A stretch of 64,000 bases of DNA from the NCBI RefSeq assembly GCF_009695605.1, contig NZ_VUNQ01000015.1, positions 1-64,000 of the forward strand. The letters are read 5' to 3'. The stretch's first letter is position 1; the number at the start of each line of letters is the position of its first letter. Source of the DNA: Tissierella pigra (lineage in GTDB: Bacteria > Bacillota > Clostridia > Tissierellales > Tissierellaceae). Position numbers and translations under genes: made by a program. Below, piece by piece: positions 45,100 to 54,065 of the stretch. Under the pieces are notes generated by a model, which saw only the letters and a program-made list of their open reading frames with translations, was not told the DNA's origin and made no database searches.

Positions 45100-46002
45100 C
45101 TATTTTGAAGCCATTAATACTGCTAAGGCAATTGAATTTAATTTTGCTTCTTCATTATCAGCTCTAGAAGTAAGAACTATTGGAGCTTTAGTACCTACTA
45201 TAAGTCCTGCTGATTTTGCATTTGCTAAAAATGCTAAACATTTATAAAGTACGTTTCCTGCATCAATACTAGGTGCTAAAAGTATATCTGCATCTCCTGC
45301 TACTTCACTATGGATTCCTTTTAAAATTGCAGATTCTTTAGATATGGCATTATCTAAAGCAAAAGGTCCATCTACTAAACAATCCTTAATTTCACCAGCT
45401 TTATTCATATCTGCCAATTCCTTAGCATGGACTGTTGCTTCCATTTTTGGAGATACTTTTTCCTTTGCAGCTAAAACTGCAACTTTTGGCATTTCTATAT
45501 CTAATGATCTTGCTAATACTACAGCATTTTCAATAATTTCTTTCTTTTGGTTAAGGTCAGGAGCTATATTCATAGCTGCATCAGTTACAATAAATACTTT
45601 ATGATAAGTAGGCACATCAAACACAGCTACATGAGATATTACATTACCTGTCCTAAGTCCAATTTCACTATCTAATACTTGTTTCATTATTACAGAAGTA
45701 TCTATAAGTCCCTTCATTAAAACATCAGCTTTTCCGCTACTAACTAATTCTGTAGCTATTCTACAAGCAAGAACCTTATCTTCCTCATGAATTATTTGAG
45801 TACCTGATAAATCAAAGTTTATTTCCTTTGATATTTCTAATATTTTTTCTTTGTTTCCTACTAATATAGGTTCAGCTATTTTACATTCCGTAGCCTCTTT
45901 TACTGCAGATAATACGTCTTTGTCTTCAGCTACAGCTACTGATACCTTCTTTGGTCCTCTAGTTTTAGCTAATTCTAATAAATCTTTAAATGATTTAGCC
46001 AT
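45100..46002 (-). CDS. ptb: Phosphate butyryltransferase
   Basis: 300 residues of the phosphotransacetylase fold, with [30 protein letters not shown], and [11 protein letters not shown] near the end. It swaps CoA for phosphate on butyryl-CoA or branched acyl-CoA. It overlaps the upstream buk by eight bases and sits 11 bases before the downstream one. It completes an oxo acid to ATP pathway with VOR and the kinases. Confidence 0.94.
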   Translation of the reverse strand: MAKSFKDLLELAKTRGPKKVSVAVAEDKDVLSAVKEATECKIAEPILVGNKEKILEISKEINFDLSGTQIIHEEDKVLACRIATELVSSGKADVLMKGLIDTSVIMKQVLDSEIGLRTGNVISHVAVFDVPTYHKVFIVTDAAMNIAPDLNQKKEIIENAVVLARSLDIEMPKVAVLAAKEKVSPKMEATVHAKELADMNKAGEIKDCLVDGPFALDNAISKESAILKGIHSEVAGDADILLAPSIDAGNVLYKCLAFLANAKSAGLIVGTKAPIVLTSRADNEEAKLNSIALAVLMASK

Positions 46003-47086
46003 TTATGTCCACCTCTGTTTCATATATTTTTGCTTCTTCATAGCCATTGATAACTCTTAACGCACCTTTATTCAGTGCATCCATTTCATCTTCACCCGGA
46101 TAAACCACTACTTCTGCTATAAACTCAATCATTTCTTTTATCTTTTCCATAAGATAACTAGAATAAGCTAGTCCACCTGTAAGTATTATATTATCAACTT
46201 TACCTTTGAGTACAGTAGAATATGCTCCTATTTCTTTTCCAATTTGGTAAGCCATAGCATCATATATAAGCTTTGAATATTTATCACCTTGATTTATTCT
46301 ATCTTCAACTTCTCTACCGTCCATAGTACCTAAATAGGAAAATAATCCTCCTTCTCCTTGAACCTTGAGCTTCATCTCATTTAAGGTGTATTTTCCTGAA
46401 TAACACATCTTAACTATGTCTCCCATAGGAAGTCCACCTGTTCTATCTGGAGAAAATGGACCCATCTCCTTAGCATTATTTACATCAATCATTTTTCCGT
46501 TTTCAATTGGTGCAATTGATATTCCACCACCTAAATGGGCAACTACTAAATTCATATCTTTTAAATCCTTATTTATTTCATTAGCTCTTCTATGGGCTAC
46601 TGCTTTTATATTTAGTGCATGAATCAATGACTTTCTTGAGATTTCATTTAAACCAGAAATTCTAGCGACTTCATGAAACTCATCTACCGCCACAGGATCT
46701 ACTATGAAAGAAGGTATGTCCGCCAAATCTCCCAATCCTTTGGCTAACATTCCACCAAGATTAGAGGCATGTTCCCCTTGTATTCCAATCTTTAAATCTT
46801 CTATCATAAAATCAGAAACTATATATGTGCCACCAGGCATAGGCCTTAATAACCCACCTCTCCCTACTACTGCTCTCAAAGAACTTAAGTCAATATTTTC
46901 TCTTTGCAACCAATCTTTGATTAAATTCAATCTATAATCATATTGGTCAGCTATTCTTTTATAATTATCTAACTCCTGCTTTTTATGGTCTATTTTAAAG
47001 GTCTTTAACTCTTTATTCTCTTCAAATAGACTTACTTTAGTAGATGTAGATCCTGGATTAATTGCTAATACATATTTTCTTTCCAT
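45995..47086 (-). CDS. buk: Butyrate kinase (branched-chain fatty acid kinase), copy 2
   Basis: 363 residues, clearly related to the kinase at 44022-45089 across its length: [45 protein letters not shown] and GGLAYSSYLME. Separation is wide enough to suggest different acyl specificities, such as isobutyrate and isovalerate against butyrate. It begins 11 bases after the cdaR stop, so read-through from cdaA-cdaR is likely. Confidence 0.94.
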   Translation of the reverse strand: MERKYVLAINPGSTSTKVSLFEENKELKTFKIDHKKQELDNYKRIADQYDYRLNLIKDWLQRENIDLSSLRAVVGRGGLLRPMPGGTYIVSDFMIEDLKIGIQGEHASNLGGMLAKGLGDLADIPSFIVDPVAVDEFHEVARISGLNEISRKSLIHALNIKAVAHRRANEINKDLKDMNLVVAHLGGGISIAPIENGKMIDVNNAKEMGPFSPDRTGGLPMGDIVKMCYSGKYTLNEMKLKVQGEGGLFSYLGTMDGREVEDRINQGDKYSKLIYDAMAYQIGKEIGAYSTVLKGKVDNIILTGGLAYSSYLMEKIKEMIEFIAEVVVYPGEDEMDALNKGALRVINGYEEAKIYETEVDING

Positions 47087-47097
47087 CTTTTTCCCCC

Positions 47098-48312
47098 TTA
47101 GTATTTAGTTAATTTTAACTCCACAGTCTGTGGTGTAATTTCTTTAACTGCAACTCCTGTTGGCACATTTACTCCTAAATTCACCTTATGAATTCCTTCA
47201 TCAAGATGAAGTAAATCTAAGCTCAACTCTAAATCTTCTTTACTTAAACTTTCAATGATTTGCTTGTTCCCCTTTACTGTCACATATATAGGCTCATTAG
47301 AATATTCTTTATCTATAACTAAGTCTGAATCTAAATTTGTTATACCTATATCTTCTAAAGTATATTCTAATACTCTAGTGGAAATTTCTTCAATATTTAA
47401 GGAAACACTAATCTTTTCGTTTGGATTTAAAAGGGATACATTTGCTGGTAAATCCAAGTCTACTAATTGAGTTGTATTTTCTACCAACGAATTTATATCT
47501 ATTGCCTTAGTCTGAATAGATTTTAAATTAGCTATACTACTATCACCCTTTAAACTTACGGTACTAGGATTTATTGTAATATTAGTAATTTCATACTGAG
47601 CCGGAAGTTGATTTTCCGTTTTAAGTTCAATTGGTACAGTTACAGTTCTAAATACAGGCACATAAACATCTACTACACTAGGTTCTTTATCTACTCCTCG
47701 AACATCATTTTCCTCATAATCTATTAATTGTATAGGTACTTGTTCATGAATATCACCTTTTCTTCCAGTTACATCTAAGACTGCTATTACTTCTGACACT
47801 TCATTTACCCAAGTTTTAGGACCTTTCAGTAAAATTGAGCCAGGCTTTATTGTTATATCTCCTATTACATGGTTGGGTTCTAACTTACCTACTGTTTTAA
47901 CAGTAACAGGCTTATCTACAGTTATTAATTTGTCAAATGTAAATAGTATCTCTTTAGGTTCATAATTTACTATTTTTACATTGTTAAGTTGATTTAAACT
48001 TACATTTACTGGTACTTTCTTCTTGCCTTCACTATAACCAGATAAATCTACTTGAGCCTTTATTAAATCAGGTGAAAAGTTTGCCATATCAGACTTTCTA
48101 CCTGTTACTTTTACAGATATAGTAGCTTCCTTTGGCTCCATAACTATTAATTTTTGTCTATCTAATTCATCAATATTGTTTAATGTTAATGTTATATTTC
48201 TATATTCCTTTGATATATCTGGGTTTTCTATACTCATAACATAACTCCACAAAACAATCGCTATAGCAAAAGCAAAGATTTTTAAGGTTAAATCATTCTT
48301 CTCCTTGCTCAT
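47098..48312 (-). CDS. cdaR: YbbR-domain protein CdaR, regulator of c-di-AMP synthase
   Basis: 404 residues: an N-terminal membrane helix (about 10-26) followed by repeated YbbR domains with the pattern PVTVKTVGKLxPNHVIGDI and VPIELKTENQLPAQYEI. CdaR sits outside the membrane and modulates CdaA. It overlaps the cdaA stop by 20 bases and is followed closely by buk. Confidence 0.9.
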   Translation of the reverse strand: MSKEKNDLTLKIFAFAIAIVLWSYVMSIENPDISKEYRNITLTLNNIDELDRQKLIVMEPKEATISVKVTGRKSDMANFSPDLIKAQVDLSGYSEGKKKVPVNVSLNQLNNVKIVNYEPKEILFTFDKLITVDKPVTVKTVGKLEPNHVIGDITIKPGSILLKGPKTWVNEVSEVIAVLDVTGRKGDIHEQVPIQLIDYEENDVRGVDKEPSVVDVYVPVFRTVTVPIELKTENQLPAQYEITNITINPSTVSLKGDSSIANLKSIQTKAIDINSLVENTTQLVDLDLPANVSLLNPNEKISVSLNIEEISTRVLEYTLEDIGITNLDSDLVIDKEYSNEPIYVTVKGNKQIIESLSKEDLELSLDLLHLDEGIHKVNLGVNVPTGVAVKEITPQTVELKLTKY

Positions 48313-49126
48313 CTTTTCGCCTCCATTTTATAATAAATGCTTCCTGTGAATCCTTCGGCTTATACATATCTGTTAATATTTGTTTAAGTGTTTGAGAATC
48401 CAAATGTCTTGCTATAGCTCCATTTTCTGCTATAGATATTGCCCCTGTTTCTTCTGAAACAATTATAGATAGACTATCAGACCTTTCTGATATGCCTAAT
48501 GCTGCCCTATGTCTAGTTCCTAATTCCTTATTAATATTCATATTCTCTGTAAGAGGCAAAAAACAAGCTGCTGCCTTAATCATATCTTCTTTTATAATTA
48601 CTGCTCCATCATGCAATGGGGTATTTGGAATAAATATGTTTATGAGTAAATTACTAGATACCTGTCCATTGATTTTGGTTCCTGTTTCTACAACTTCATT
48701 TAAACCTGTTTGTCTTTCTAAAACTATTAGGGCACCTATTTTTTGTCTAGATAAAGAAGCACAAGCTTCCACTATTTCATCTACAGTTCTTGAAAGACTT
48801 TCTCCTTTAATTTCCAAGAAAGATTTAGTAAAAAATCTTGATCTTCCTATATACTCCAATCCTCTACGTAGTTCTGGCTGAAATACAATTAATATTGCTA
48901 TAACTCCAACTGTCATTGCATTTTCTAATATCCAGTTAATAGTATATAGTTTTAAAAGTCCACTAACTTTGGCAAATATAAATAGTGCAAAAATCCCTTT
49001 TGTTAATTGCTCCGCTCTAGTCTCTCTTATTAGTTTAAAAAGCTTATAAAAAACTGCTGCTACTATTATGATATCTATTATGTCAGCTATTCTAAGATTG
49101 GAAAATAACGATTTGAAAAATTGCAA
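48293..49126 (-). CDS. cdaA: Diadenylate cyclase CdaA
   Basis: 277 residues. Three N-terminal membrane helices (within about 1-85) are followed by the DAC domain with the DGA motif in PLHDGAVII and RHRAALGISERSDS (the GTRHR motif). It makes cyclic di-AMP from two ATP. It starts the long operon run that continues through cdaR, the kinases and VOR. The product of this gene is the ligand of the riboswitch at 39446. Confidence 0.95.
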   Translation of the reverse strand: MQFFKSLFSNLRIADIIDIIIVAAVFYKLFKLIRETRAEQLTKGIFALFIFAKVSGLLKLYTINWILENAMTVGVIAILIVFQPELRRGLEYIGRSRFFTKSFLEIKGESLSRTVDEIVEACASLSRQKIGALIVLERQTGLNEVVETGTKINGQVSSNLLINIFIPNTPLHDGAVIIKEDMIKAAACFLPLTENMNINKELGTRHRAALGISERSDSLSIIVSEETGAISIAENGAIARHLDSQTLKQILTDMYKPKDSQEAFIIKWRRKDEQGEE

Positions 49127-49240
49127 GGACTATCACACCTCTTATCATATTTTTGTTACTTGCTTCTATTATATAATATATATTGTCTTATTTGAACTAA
49201 TAAATTGAATATAATAAATTTAATTCAATTCTGAAATGCT

Positions 49241-50452
49241 CTAATTTTCAATCATTTTACTCATTGTGTCTTTTTGGGATTTTTCTAATCTTATTTTTAT
49301 ATCTTCTTTATTTGAAACTTCTAATTCTCCATTGAGATAATCACTTATAGGAAGAACTTCATAAAATAATCTATTATCTTTTCTATACTTATGAACCCAT
49401 GTAGGTATATAGTCTATGTTTTTAATTTCAGTTTCTCCTTTTGAAAAATTCTTTTCTATTTCCAATTGAACCATAACACCGTCTTCAGTATAGGAATTAT
49501 CCATAGTGCTTTTCCTTTGATTAGATATAAAATTTCCTAGGGAATATATGATAAAATTATCCTTACCATTTTTATTAATTATTTGAGATTTTTGAATTAC
49601 ATGTGGATGGCTACCTAAAATAATATTTGCACCCCAATCCACCATTTTTTCACCTAATTCCATTTGATAACTAGAGGGTTCCATTTCGTATTCATTTCCC
49701 CAATGAATAGATACAACTATTATATCTGTTTGTAAGTCCTTTATATTTTCAATATCCTGCTTTATTCTATCTTCATCAATTCTATTTACCATATAGTCTA
49801 ATTCTTCTTTGGACAACATACCATCCATGCCGTTTAAACCATAGGTATATGAAAGAAATCCTATTCTTATGCCTTCTACTTCTTCTACAAGCATATTATT
49901 TGTTTCTATATATGTTCCTATGTTTTTCATTCCATATTCATGTATATTATTTATAGTATCAACCAATCCTTTTTTTCCTTGGTCTAAACAATGATTATTT
50001 GCTGTAGAAAGTATATCAAAGCCTGCTTCCTTTAAAGCTAATAATGATTCTTTAGGTGTATTAAATCTTGGAAATCCCGAATAGCTTACATCTTCTCTCG
50101 TTACAGTTTCAAAATTTCCTAAAGCTATATCTGCATTTTCTGTATATTTTTTAATATACTTAAAGGATTGATTAAAGTCGTAGGTTTTGGTTTCCGGATT
50201 ATAGGCTGCTTTATTTTGTGGAGAATGAAACATAATATCTCCTACTGTTAATAGTTTCACGGTAGATACTTTTTCTTCAGTACTTTCAATAGTTTCATCT
50301 TCTTCGACTTTTAAGTCTTCATACACTGAATCTTTATTTACTTCTACATAATCATTGTTTTTAAATACAAGAATTTCCTTATATACGGTAAAACCAAGTA
50401 TACCAATAGATAAACTAGCTACCAGTACAAAAATAATCATTAATTTTTTCAT
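49241..50452 (-). CDS. CapA family protein (poly-gamma-glutamate synthesis type metallophosphatase)
   Basis: 403 residues. One N-terminal hydrophobic segment (about 4-25) anchors or exports it. The domain has VGDIMFHSP, ALGNFET, SANNHCLDQG, VSIHWGNEYE and GSHPHVIQ, the metal-binding pattern of the CapA fold. The family is linked to capsule polymers such as poly-gamma-glutamate but many members have other roles. No capBC is nearby, so the function is open. Confidence 0.82.
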   Translation of the reverse strand: MKKLMIIFVLVASLSIGILGFTVYKEILVFKNNDYVEVNKDSVYEDLKVEEDETIESTEEKVSTVKLLTVGDIMFHSPQNKAAYNPETKTYDFNQSFKYIKKYTENADIALGNFETVTREDVSYSGFPRFNTPKESLLALKEAGFDILSTANNHCLDQGKKGLVDTINNIHEYGMKNIGTYIETNNMLVEEVEGIRIGFLSYTYGLNGMDGMLSKEELDYMVNRIDEDRIKQDIENIKDLQTDIIVVSIHWGNEYEMEPSSYQMELGEKMVDWGANIILGSHPHVIQKSQIINKNGKDNFIIYSLGNFISNQRKSTMDNSYTEDGVMVQLEIEKNFSKGETEIKNIDYIPTWVHKYRKDNRLFYEVLPISDYLNGELEVSNKEDIKIRLEKSQKDTMSKMIEN

Positions 50453-50552
50453 CTTTTCCCCCTTAAATCTTTATAACTTGTCCTAAGAACAAAAGGTAGA
50501 GAAACCTCTACCTTTGATTTTATACTGTGTTTAATACTTATACAATAACAAT

Positions 50553-51257
50553 TTATTCTTCTTTTCTAAAACTCATTATTTTAGATCTTGAATCATACAT
50601 AAAACTTGCTAATCTTCTTTGATTTAAAATCCATAAAAATATTACATATGGAATAAATATTATTGTAAGATGGGGAATTTCTGCCATTAATATAAAGTCA
50701 AACATTCCATGCATAATCACTGGCATATATAGGGATCTTTTCATGTTTTTTCTTTTTCTATCTATATCTGTATCAAACTTTGCTAAAGATAGATAATATC
50801 CCATGGTTACTCCAAATACAGCATGGGCTGGTACTGAAAATATTCCTCTATATAATCCTATAAATGGATTATTTGTATATCTATAAGCTACGTAAATTAT
50901 ATTTTCTACAGTAGCAAACCCCATAGTTACAAAAACAGAATAGACTATACCGTCTAATTTTTCATCAAAAAATTTTGTTTTATATGGGTATTTTAACACG
51001 GCCAATCTCTTAAAGTATTCTTCTGTAAGTCCTGCAACAATAAAGGCATTAAAAAGGGAACCTAGTATACCAGGAAATATATTAAAAGCTATTAATATTT
51101 CTTCAACTATTATTGAAGGAATCACTGTCAATGCTCCTAATATATAAGTAAATAACAAAACTTTTAAAGGTTCTCTATCTCGCCTATCGGATAAATATAT
51201 ACCTAAAAGAATAATCACAGCAGGTATAACAGCTATAATGAAAAGTCTAAGTCTCAA
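50553..51257 (-). CDS. PrsW family intramembrane metalloprotease
   Basis: 234 residues with seven or so hydrophobic segments. Metal-binding motifs in membrane helices: EEYFKR (near 80), ENIIY, and two later His sites HAVFG and HGMFD. PrsW-type proteases cut anti-sigma factors, as in B. subtilis RsiW. The target here is unknown. It stands alone, with its own ribosome binding site. Confidence 0.85.
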   Translation of the reverse strand: MRLRLFIIAVIPAVIILLGIYLSDRRDREPLKVLLFTYILGALTVIPSIIVEEILIAFNIFPGILGSLFNAFIVAGLTEEYFKRLAVLKYPYKTKFFDEKLDGIVYSVFVTMGFATVENIIYVAYRYTNNPFIGLYRGIFSVPAHAVFGVTMGYYLSLAKFDTDIDRKRKNMKRSLYMPVIMHGMFDFILMAEIPHLTIIFIPYVIFLWILNQRRLASFMYDSRSKIMSFRKEE

Positions 51258-51362
51258 AAAAATACCTCCTTATGTCTTTTCTTATAGTTTCCCAAAAACA
51301 CAGAAAAGAATTCTAAAAAATAAATCCTAATGGATTTAGGATTTATAAAATTCTATGATTTT

Positions 51363-51929
51363 TTAAGTTGAATATCTTTTTTTCATATTAGTTAAAATTA
51401 AAATAAAAAGTCCTAATGCAATTAAAATATCTCCGACACTAATAATTTTAGGGAAAAAATAAGGTTTTGGTATAGGTATTATATCTCCTAAAATCCATAA
51501 TTTTGTACTCTTATCCACTAAAGCATGAGTCATTATTCTGCCCTCATCTAATAGTGATAATTGAGTATATAATTTAGAAAACTTTAAGGCGTTAATTGAA
51601 ACTGGCATTCTTCCATTGTTTAAAAGAAGTGGTAAAAAGTTTAAAATAGCTCCAGCCAATGTTGTTCTAAGTCCTATTTCATGAAAATTCATCATAAGTC
51701 CTATAATCAATAGTAAATAAACAAATATATGTATATAGAAGAAATTATTTTCTATTATAATACTTAATCTTCCATTAGTTTTTGAAGCTATTAAAAGGCA
51801 TATAATTTCTGTTAAAAATGATATAACAAATAAATACCATCCGTTAATATATAAATTACCTATGTTTCGTATCTTTCCACCTGTTAATTTACCAAGAAGT
51901 AAGGATAAAGTAATAATTTCTGTAACCAT
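51363..51929 (-). CDS. DUF5317 family membrane protein
   Basis: About 188 residues from the ATG at 51929 (AAAGGAG upstream). It has four or five hydrophobic segments, LLLGKLTGGKIRNIGNL near the start, FLPLLLNNGRMPVS, and GDIIPIPKPYFFPKIISVGDILI toward the end. This matches the DUF5317 pattern. The role is unknown. Confidence 0.7.
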   Translation of the reverse strand: MVTEIITLSLLLGKLTGGKIRNIGNLYINGWYLFVISFLTEIICLLIASKTNGRLSIIIENNFFYIHIFVYLLLIIGLMMNFHEIGLRTTLAGAILNFLPLLLNNGRMPVSINALKFSKLYTQLSLLDEGRIMTHALVDKSTKLWILGDIIPIPKPYFFPKIISVGDILIALGLFILILTNMKKRYST

Positions 51930-52007
51930 ATAATGCACTCCTTTACATCTATTGACAGTAAAAATCATCAATAAGTATAAATTTAAAATTTATACTTATA
52001 TAAAATT

Positions 52008-52041
52008 ATAATGCTAGACATATGCGTATGTCTAGCATTAT
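52008..52041 (-). terminator. Terminator of rubrerythrin
   Basis: A perfect 15-bp inverted repeat (52008-52022, 52027-52041) right after the rubrerythrin stop, with T-rich sequence on the minus strand. A second AT-rich perfect repeat lies at 51971-51999. Confidence 0.7.
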
Positions 52042-52044
52042 TTA

Positions 52045-52590
52045 TTAATATCCTATAAACAGTTCCTTTTTTGCTTTACAAAGTGGACAATTATCCTCTT
52101 CGCCTGTTAATGAAATATATCCACATACTGGACATAGTTCTATTACTTTTGCTTCTAAATCTTTACCTGCATCTACAGCTTCCTTAGCTTTAGTAAATAA
52201 ATCTGCATGAACCTTTTCTGCTTCTATTGCAAATCTCATAGCTGATACTGCTGTCTTTTCTCCTTGCATTTCTGCAACTGCTATGTATGCAGGGTACATT
52301 TGATTAACTTCATGTAACTCTCCATCTATTGCTCCTTGAAGATTATCTGAAGTATGGCTCAGTCCAAATCCTGCTCCTGATGCTACTAGAAAGTCACCTG
52401 ATATGTCTTTTAATGCTTTAAAATGTAGTGTAGCATGCACTTCTTCCGCATCTGATGTTGCCATGAATAATCTAGCTACTGTTGGGAAACCATCTTTTTT
52501 AGCTTTATCTCCCCATATTCTATATCTCATATGTGCCTGAGACTCTCCACCAAATGCTGATCTTAAATTTTCTGCTGTCATTGCGTTCAT
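52045..52590 (-). CDS. Rubrerythrin
   Basis: 181 residues. The ferritin-like di-iron domain has GESQAHMRY and ATSDAEEVHATLHF plus a later EAEKVHADLF. The C-terminal rubredoxin-like domain has CPVCGY and CPLC. It reduces hydrogen peroxide with electrons from rubredoxin and protects anaerobes against oxygen. The ATG follows GGGGGAG. Confidence 0.94.
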   Translation of the reverse strand: MNAMTAENLRSAFGGESQAHMRYRIWGDKAKKDGFPTVARLFMATSDAEEVHATLHFKALKDISGDFLVASGAGFGLSHTSDNLQGAIDGELHEVNQMYPAYIAVAEMQGEKTAVSAMRFAIEAEKVHADLFTKAKEAVDAGKDLEAKVIELCPVCGYISLTGEEDNCPLCKAKKELFIGY

Positions 52591-52743
52591 TAAAACTCCC
52601 CCTTTATAAAATATGTCTTGTATATTGTATATATTATTCTAGACAAAGTCTAGTTATTCAAATCTCTTTTTATATATCCATTTTTTCATTGTTCTAATCA
52701 AATAATTAAAATTATCTTTTGTTTTGTTAAAGCCTTGTCATAT

Positions 52744-52776
52744 AAAAGCCCATATCTACGTAGGATATGAGCTTTT
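52744..52776 (-). terminator. Terminator of cotJABC
   Basis: The arms 52744-52756 and 52764-52776 (one mismatch) form a stem just after cotJC. Confidence 0.65.
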
Positions 52777-52791
52777 AGTTTTATATATTAA

Positions 52792-53364
52792 TTAATAGCA
52801 TTTTTTCTTATTTATTTCATCCTGTACTATCATCAATACTTCACCAAATCTTTGAAAATGTACTATTTCCCTTTCCCTTAAAAATCTTAAAGTATCTGTT
52901 ACTCCTGGGTCATCACTTACACGAATTAACCATTCATAGGTAGCCCTTGCTTTTTCCTCCGCTGCCATATCTTCATGTAAATCTGCTATTGGATCATCTT
53001 TTGACCCAATATATGAAGCTGTCCAAGCTTCTCCTGCTGCACTATGGGGAAAAGGACTTTTTCCATGATTTACATAATGTGCTTCAAAAGGGGTACCCTT
53101 TATTTGATCTACTGTTGCATCTTTTACTAGTTTCCATACCAATGTTCCAATCATTTCCCAATGGGCTAATTCTTCTGTGCCTATATCCGTAAGTATTGCC
53201 TTACCTTGATTAGTGGGCATAGTCCATCTTTGTGTCAAATATCTTACTCCTGCTGACAATTCTCCATCAGCTCCTCCAAATTGTTCTATTATCATGGCTG
53301 CTAATGTAGGATTAGTTGTGTCTACCCTCACTGGGTACTGTAATTTTTTTTCATAAAACCACAT
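52792..53364 (-). CDS. cotJC: Spore coat protein CotJC, manganese-catalase type
   Basis: 190 residues. Di-manganese catalase ligands are seen in IGTEELAHWEMIG and EEKARATYEWL with REIVHFQRFGEVL. CotJC is part of the spore coat and may destroy peroxide. It ends the cotJA-cotJB-cotJC operon. The gene order and sizes are the standard ones. Confidence 0.92.
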   Translation of the reverse strand: MWFYEKKLQYPVRVDTTNPTLAAMIIEQFGGADGELSAGVRYLTQRWTMPTNQGKAILTDIGTEELAHWEMIGTLVWKLVKDATVDQIKGTPFEAHYVNHGKSPFPHSAAGEAWTASYIGSKDDPIADLHEDMAAEEKARATYEWLIRVSDDPGVTDTLRFLREREIVHFQRFGEVLMIVQDEINKKKCY

Positions 53365-53375
53365 ATTGATCCCCC

Positions 53376-53636
53376 CTAAAAATTAGTAAAATTTATTTCC
53401 CAAGGCCAAGGTCCATCAATATATGCCCAAGGATACCTGCTCATATCTCTATTTGTTAGAGGACCATATCTTGCCTGATACATATTTTTTAATTCAAAAT
53501 ATCTTTGAGATGCGTTATTATGAAGCCTTAAAGCTTTTTCGTCATTTGGATGGGTGTCTAAATATAAAGATGTTTCATCTATTACAAAAGATACTTCCAT
53601 TATTTCTAATAATAAATCCATTTGTGCCCTATCCAT
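53376..53636 (-). CDS. cotJB: Spore coat protein CotJB
   Basis: 86 residues, with LLLEIMEVSFVIDETSLYL at the front and RYPWAYIDGPWPWE near the end. Such a helical protein accompanies CotJC in the coat. It overlaps cotJA by eight bases and precedes cotJC by 11. Confidence 0.92.
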   Translation of the reverse strand: MDRAQMDLLLEIMEVSFVIDETSLYLDTHPNDEKALRLHNNASQRYFELKNMYQARYGPLTNRDMSRYPWAYIDGPWPWEINFTNF

Positions 53637-53829
53637 AGTATCTTCCTCCTCTTTCTCTATCTCCCATTCCTGTTGTAAAATCAGGCTTAATTAACTCTGG
53701 AAATAGAGTACCATTTTTTAAAGCTTCTCTTGGACTAAATACTTCATTCATTATTTGCATAGGAACACAAGCTCTTGCTAATCCACCTGGACAACATGGT
53801 TCATTGTCTATATTATACTCTCTGTTCAT
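53629..53829 (-). CDS. cotJA: Spore coat-associated protein CotJA
   Basis: 66 residues with ARACVPMQIMNEVFSPREAL, GTLFPELIKP, and a short tail. It is needed with CotJC in coat assembly. It is the first gene of the operon; GGGGGGAAAG precedes the ATG. Confidence 0.9.
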   Translation of the reverse strand: MNREYNIDNEPCCPGGLARACVPMQIMNEVFSPREALKNGTLFPELIKPDFTTGMGDRERGGRYYG

Positions 53830-53929
53830 TTCTTTCCCCCCTAAAAGTTTGTACAGTACATCTTACGCAAAAGAAATCAAAGAGTTACAAGTAAAAGTTT
53901 TAAAATTAATTTATTAAATAAAAAAATAA

Positions 53930-53951
53930 TCCCTAAAGGGATTATTTTTCT
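53930..53951 (-). terminator. Terminator of the oadB-oadG pair
   Basis: The perfect arms AATAATCC(C)/GGGATTATT around a CTAAA loop overlap the last codons of the small oadG-like gene; T/A-rich flank on the minus strand. Confidence 0.7.
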
Positions 53952-54055
53952 GGAAATACTTTAACCAAGATTCTTATAACGAAATAAAATAATATCAGTA
54001 CAAAAAATGTAGTACCCATTCCATAGATTAATAGTTTCAATAATATATTGTCCAT
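53942..54055 (-). CDS. OadG-related small subunit of a sodium pump (37 aa)
   Basis: A 37-codon frame with AGGAGG at good spacing. It encodes one membrane helix (about 13-33) with GMGTTFFVLILFYFVI, close to the conserved start of OadG-type gamma subunits (YGMGTVFxFL). The basic/acidic end is short, with no zinc-binding tail. It lies ten bases after oadB. The size matches minimal OadG-related subunits. Confidence 0.75.
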   Translation of the reverse strand: MDNILLKLLIYGMGTTFFVLILFYFVIRILVKVFPEK

Positions 54056-54065
54056 ACTATTCCTC

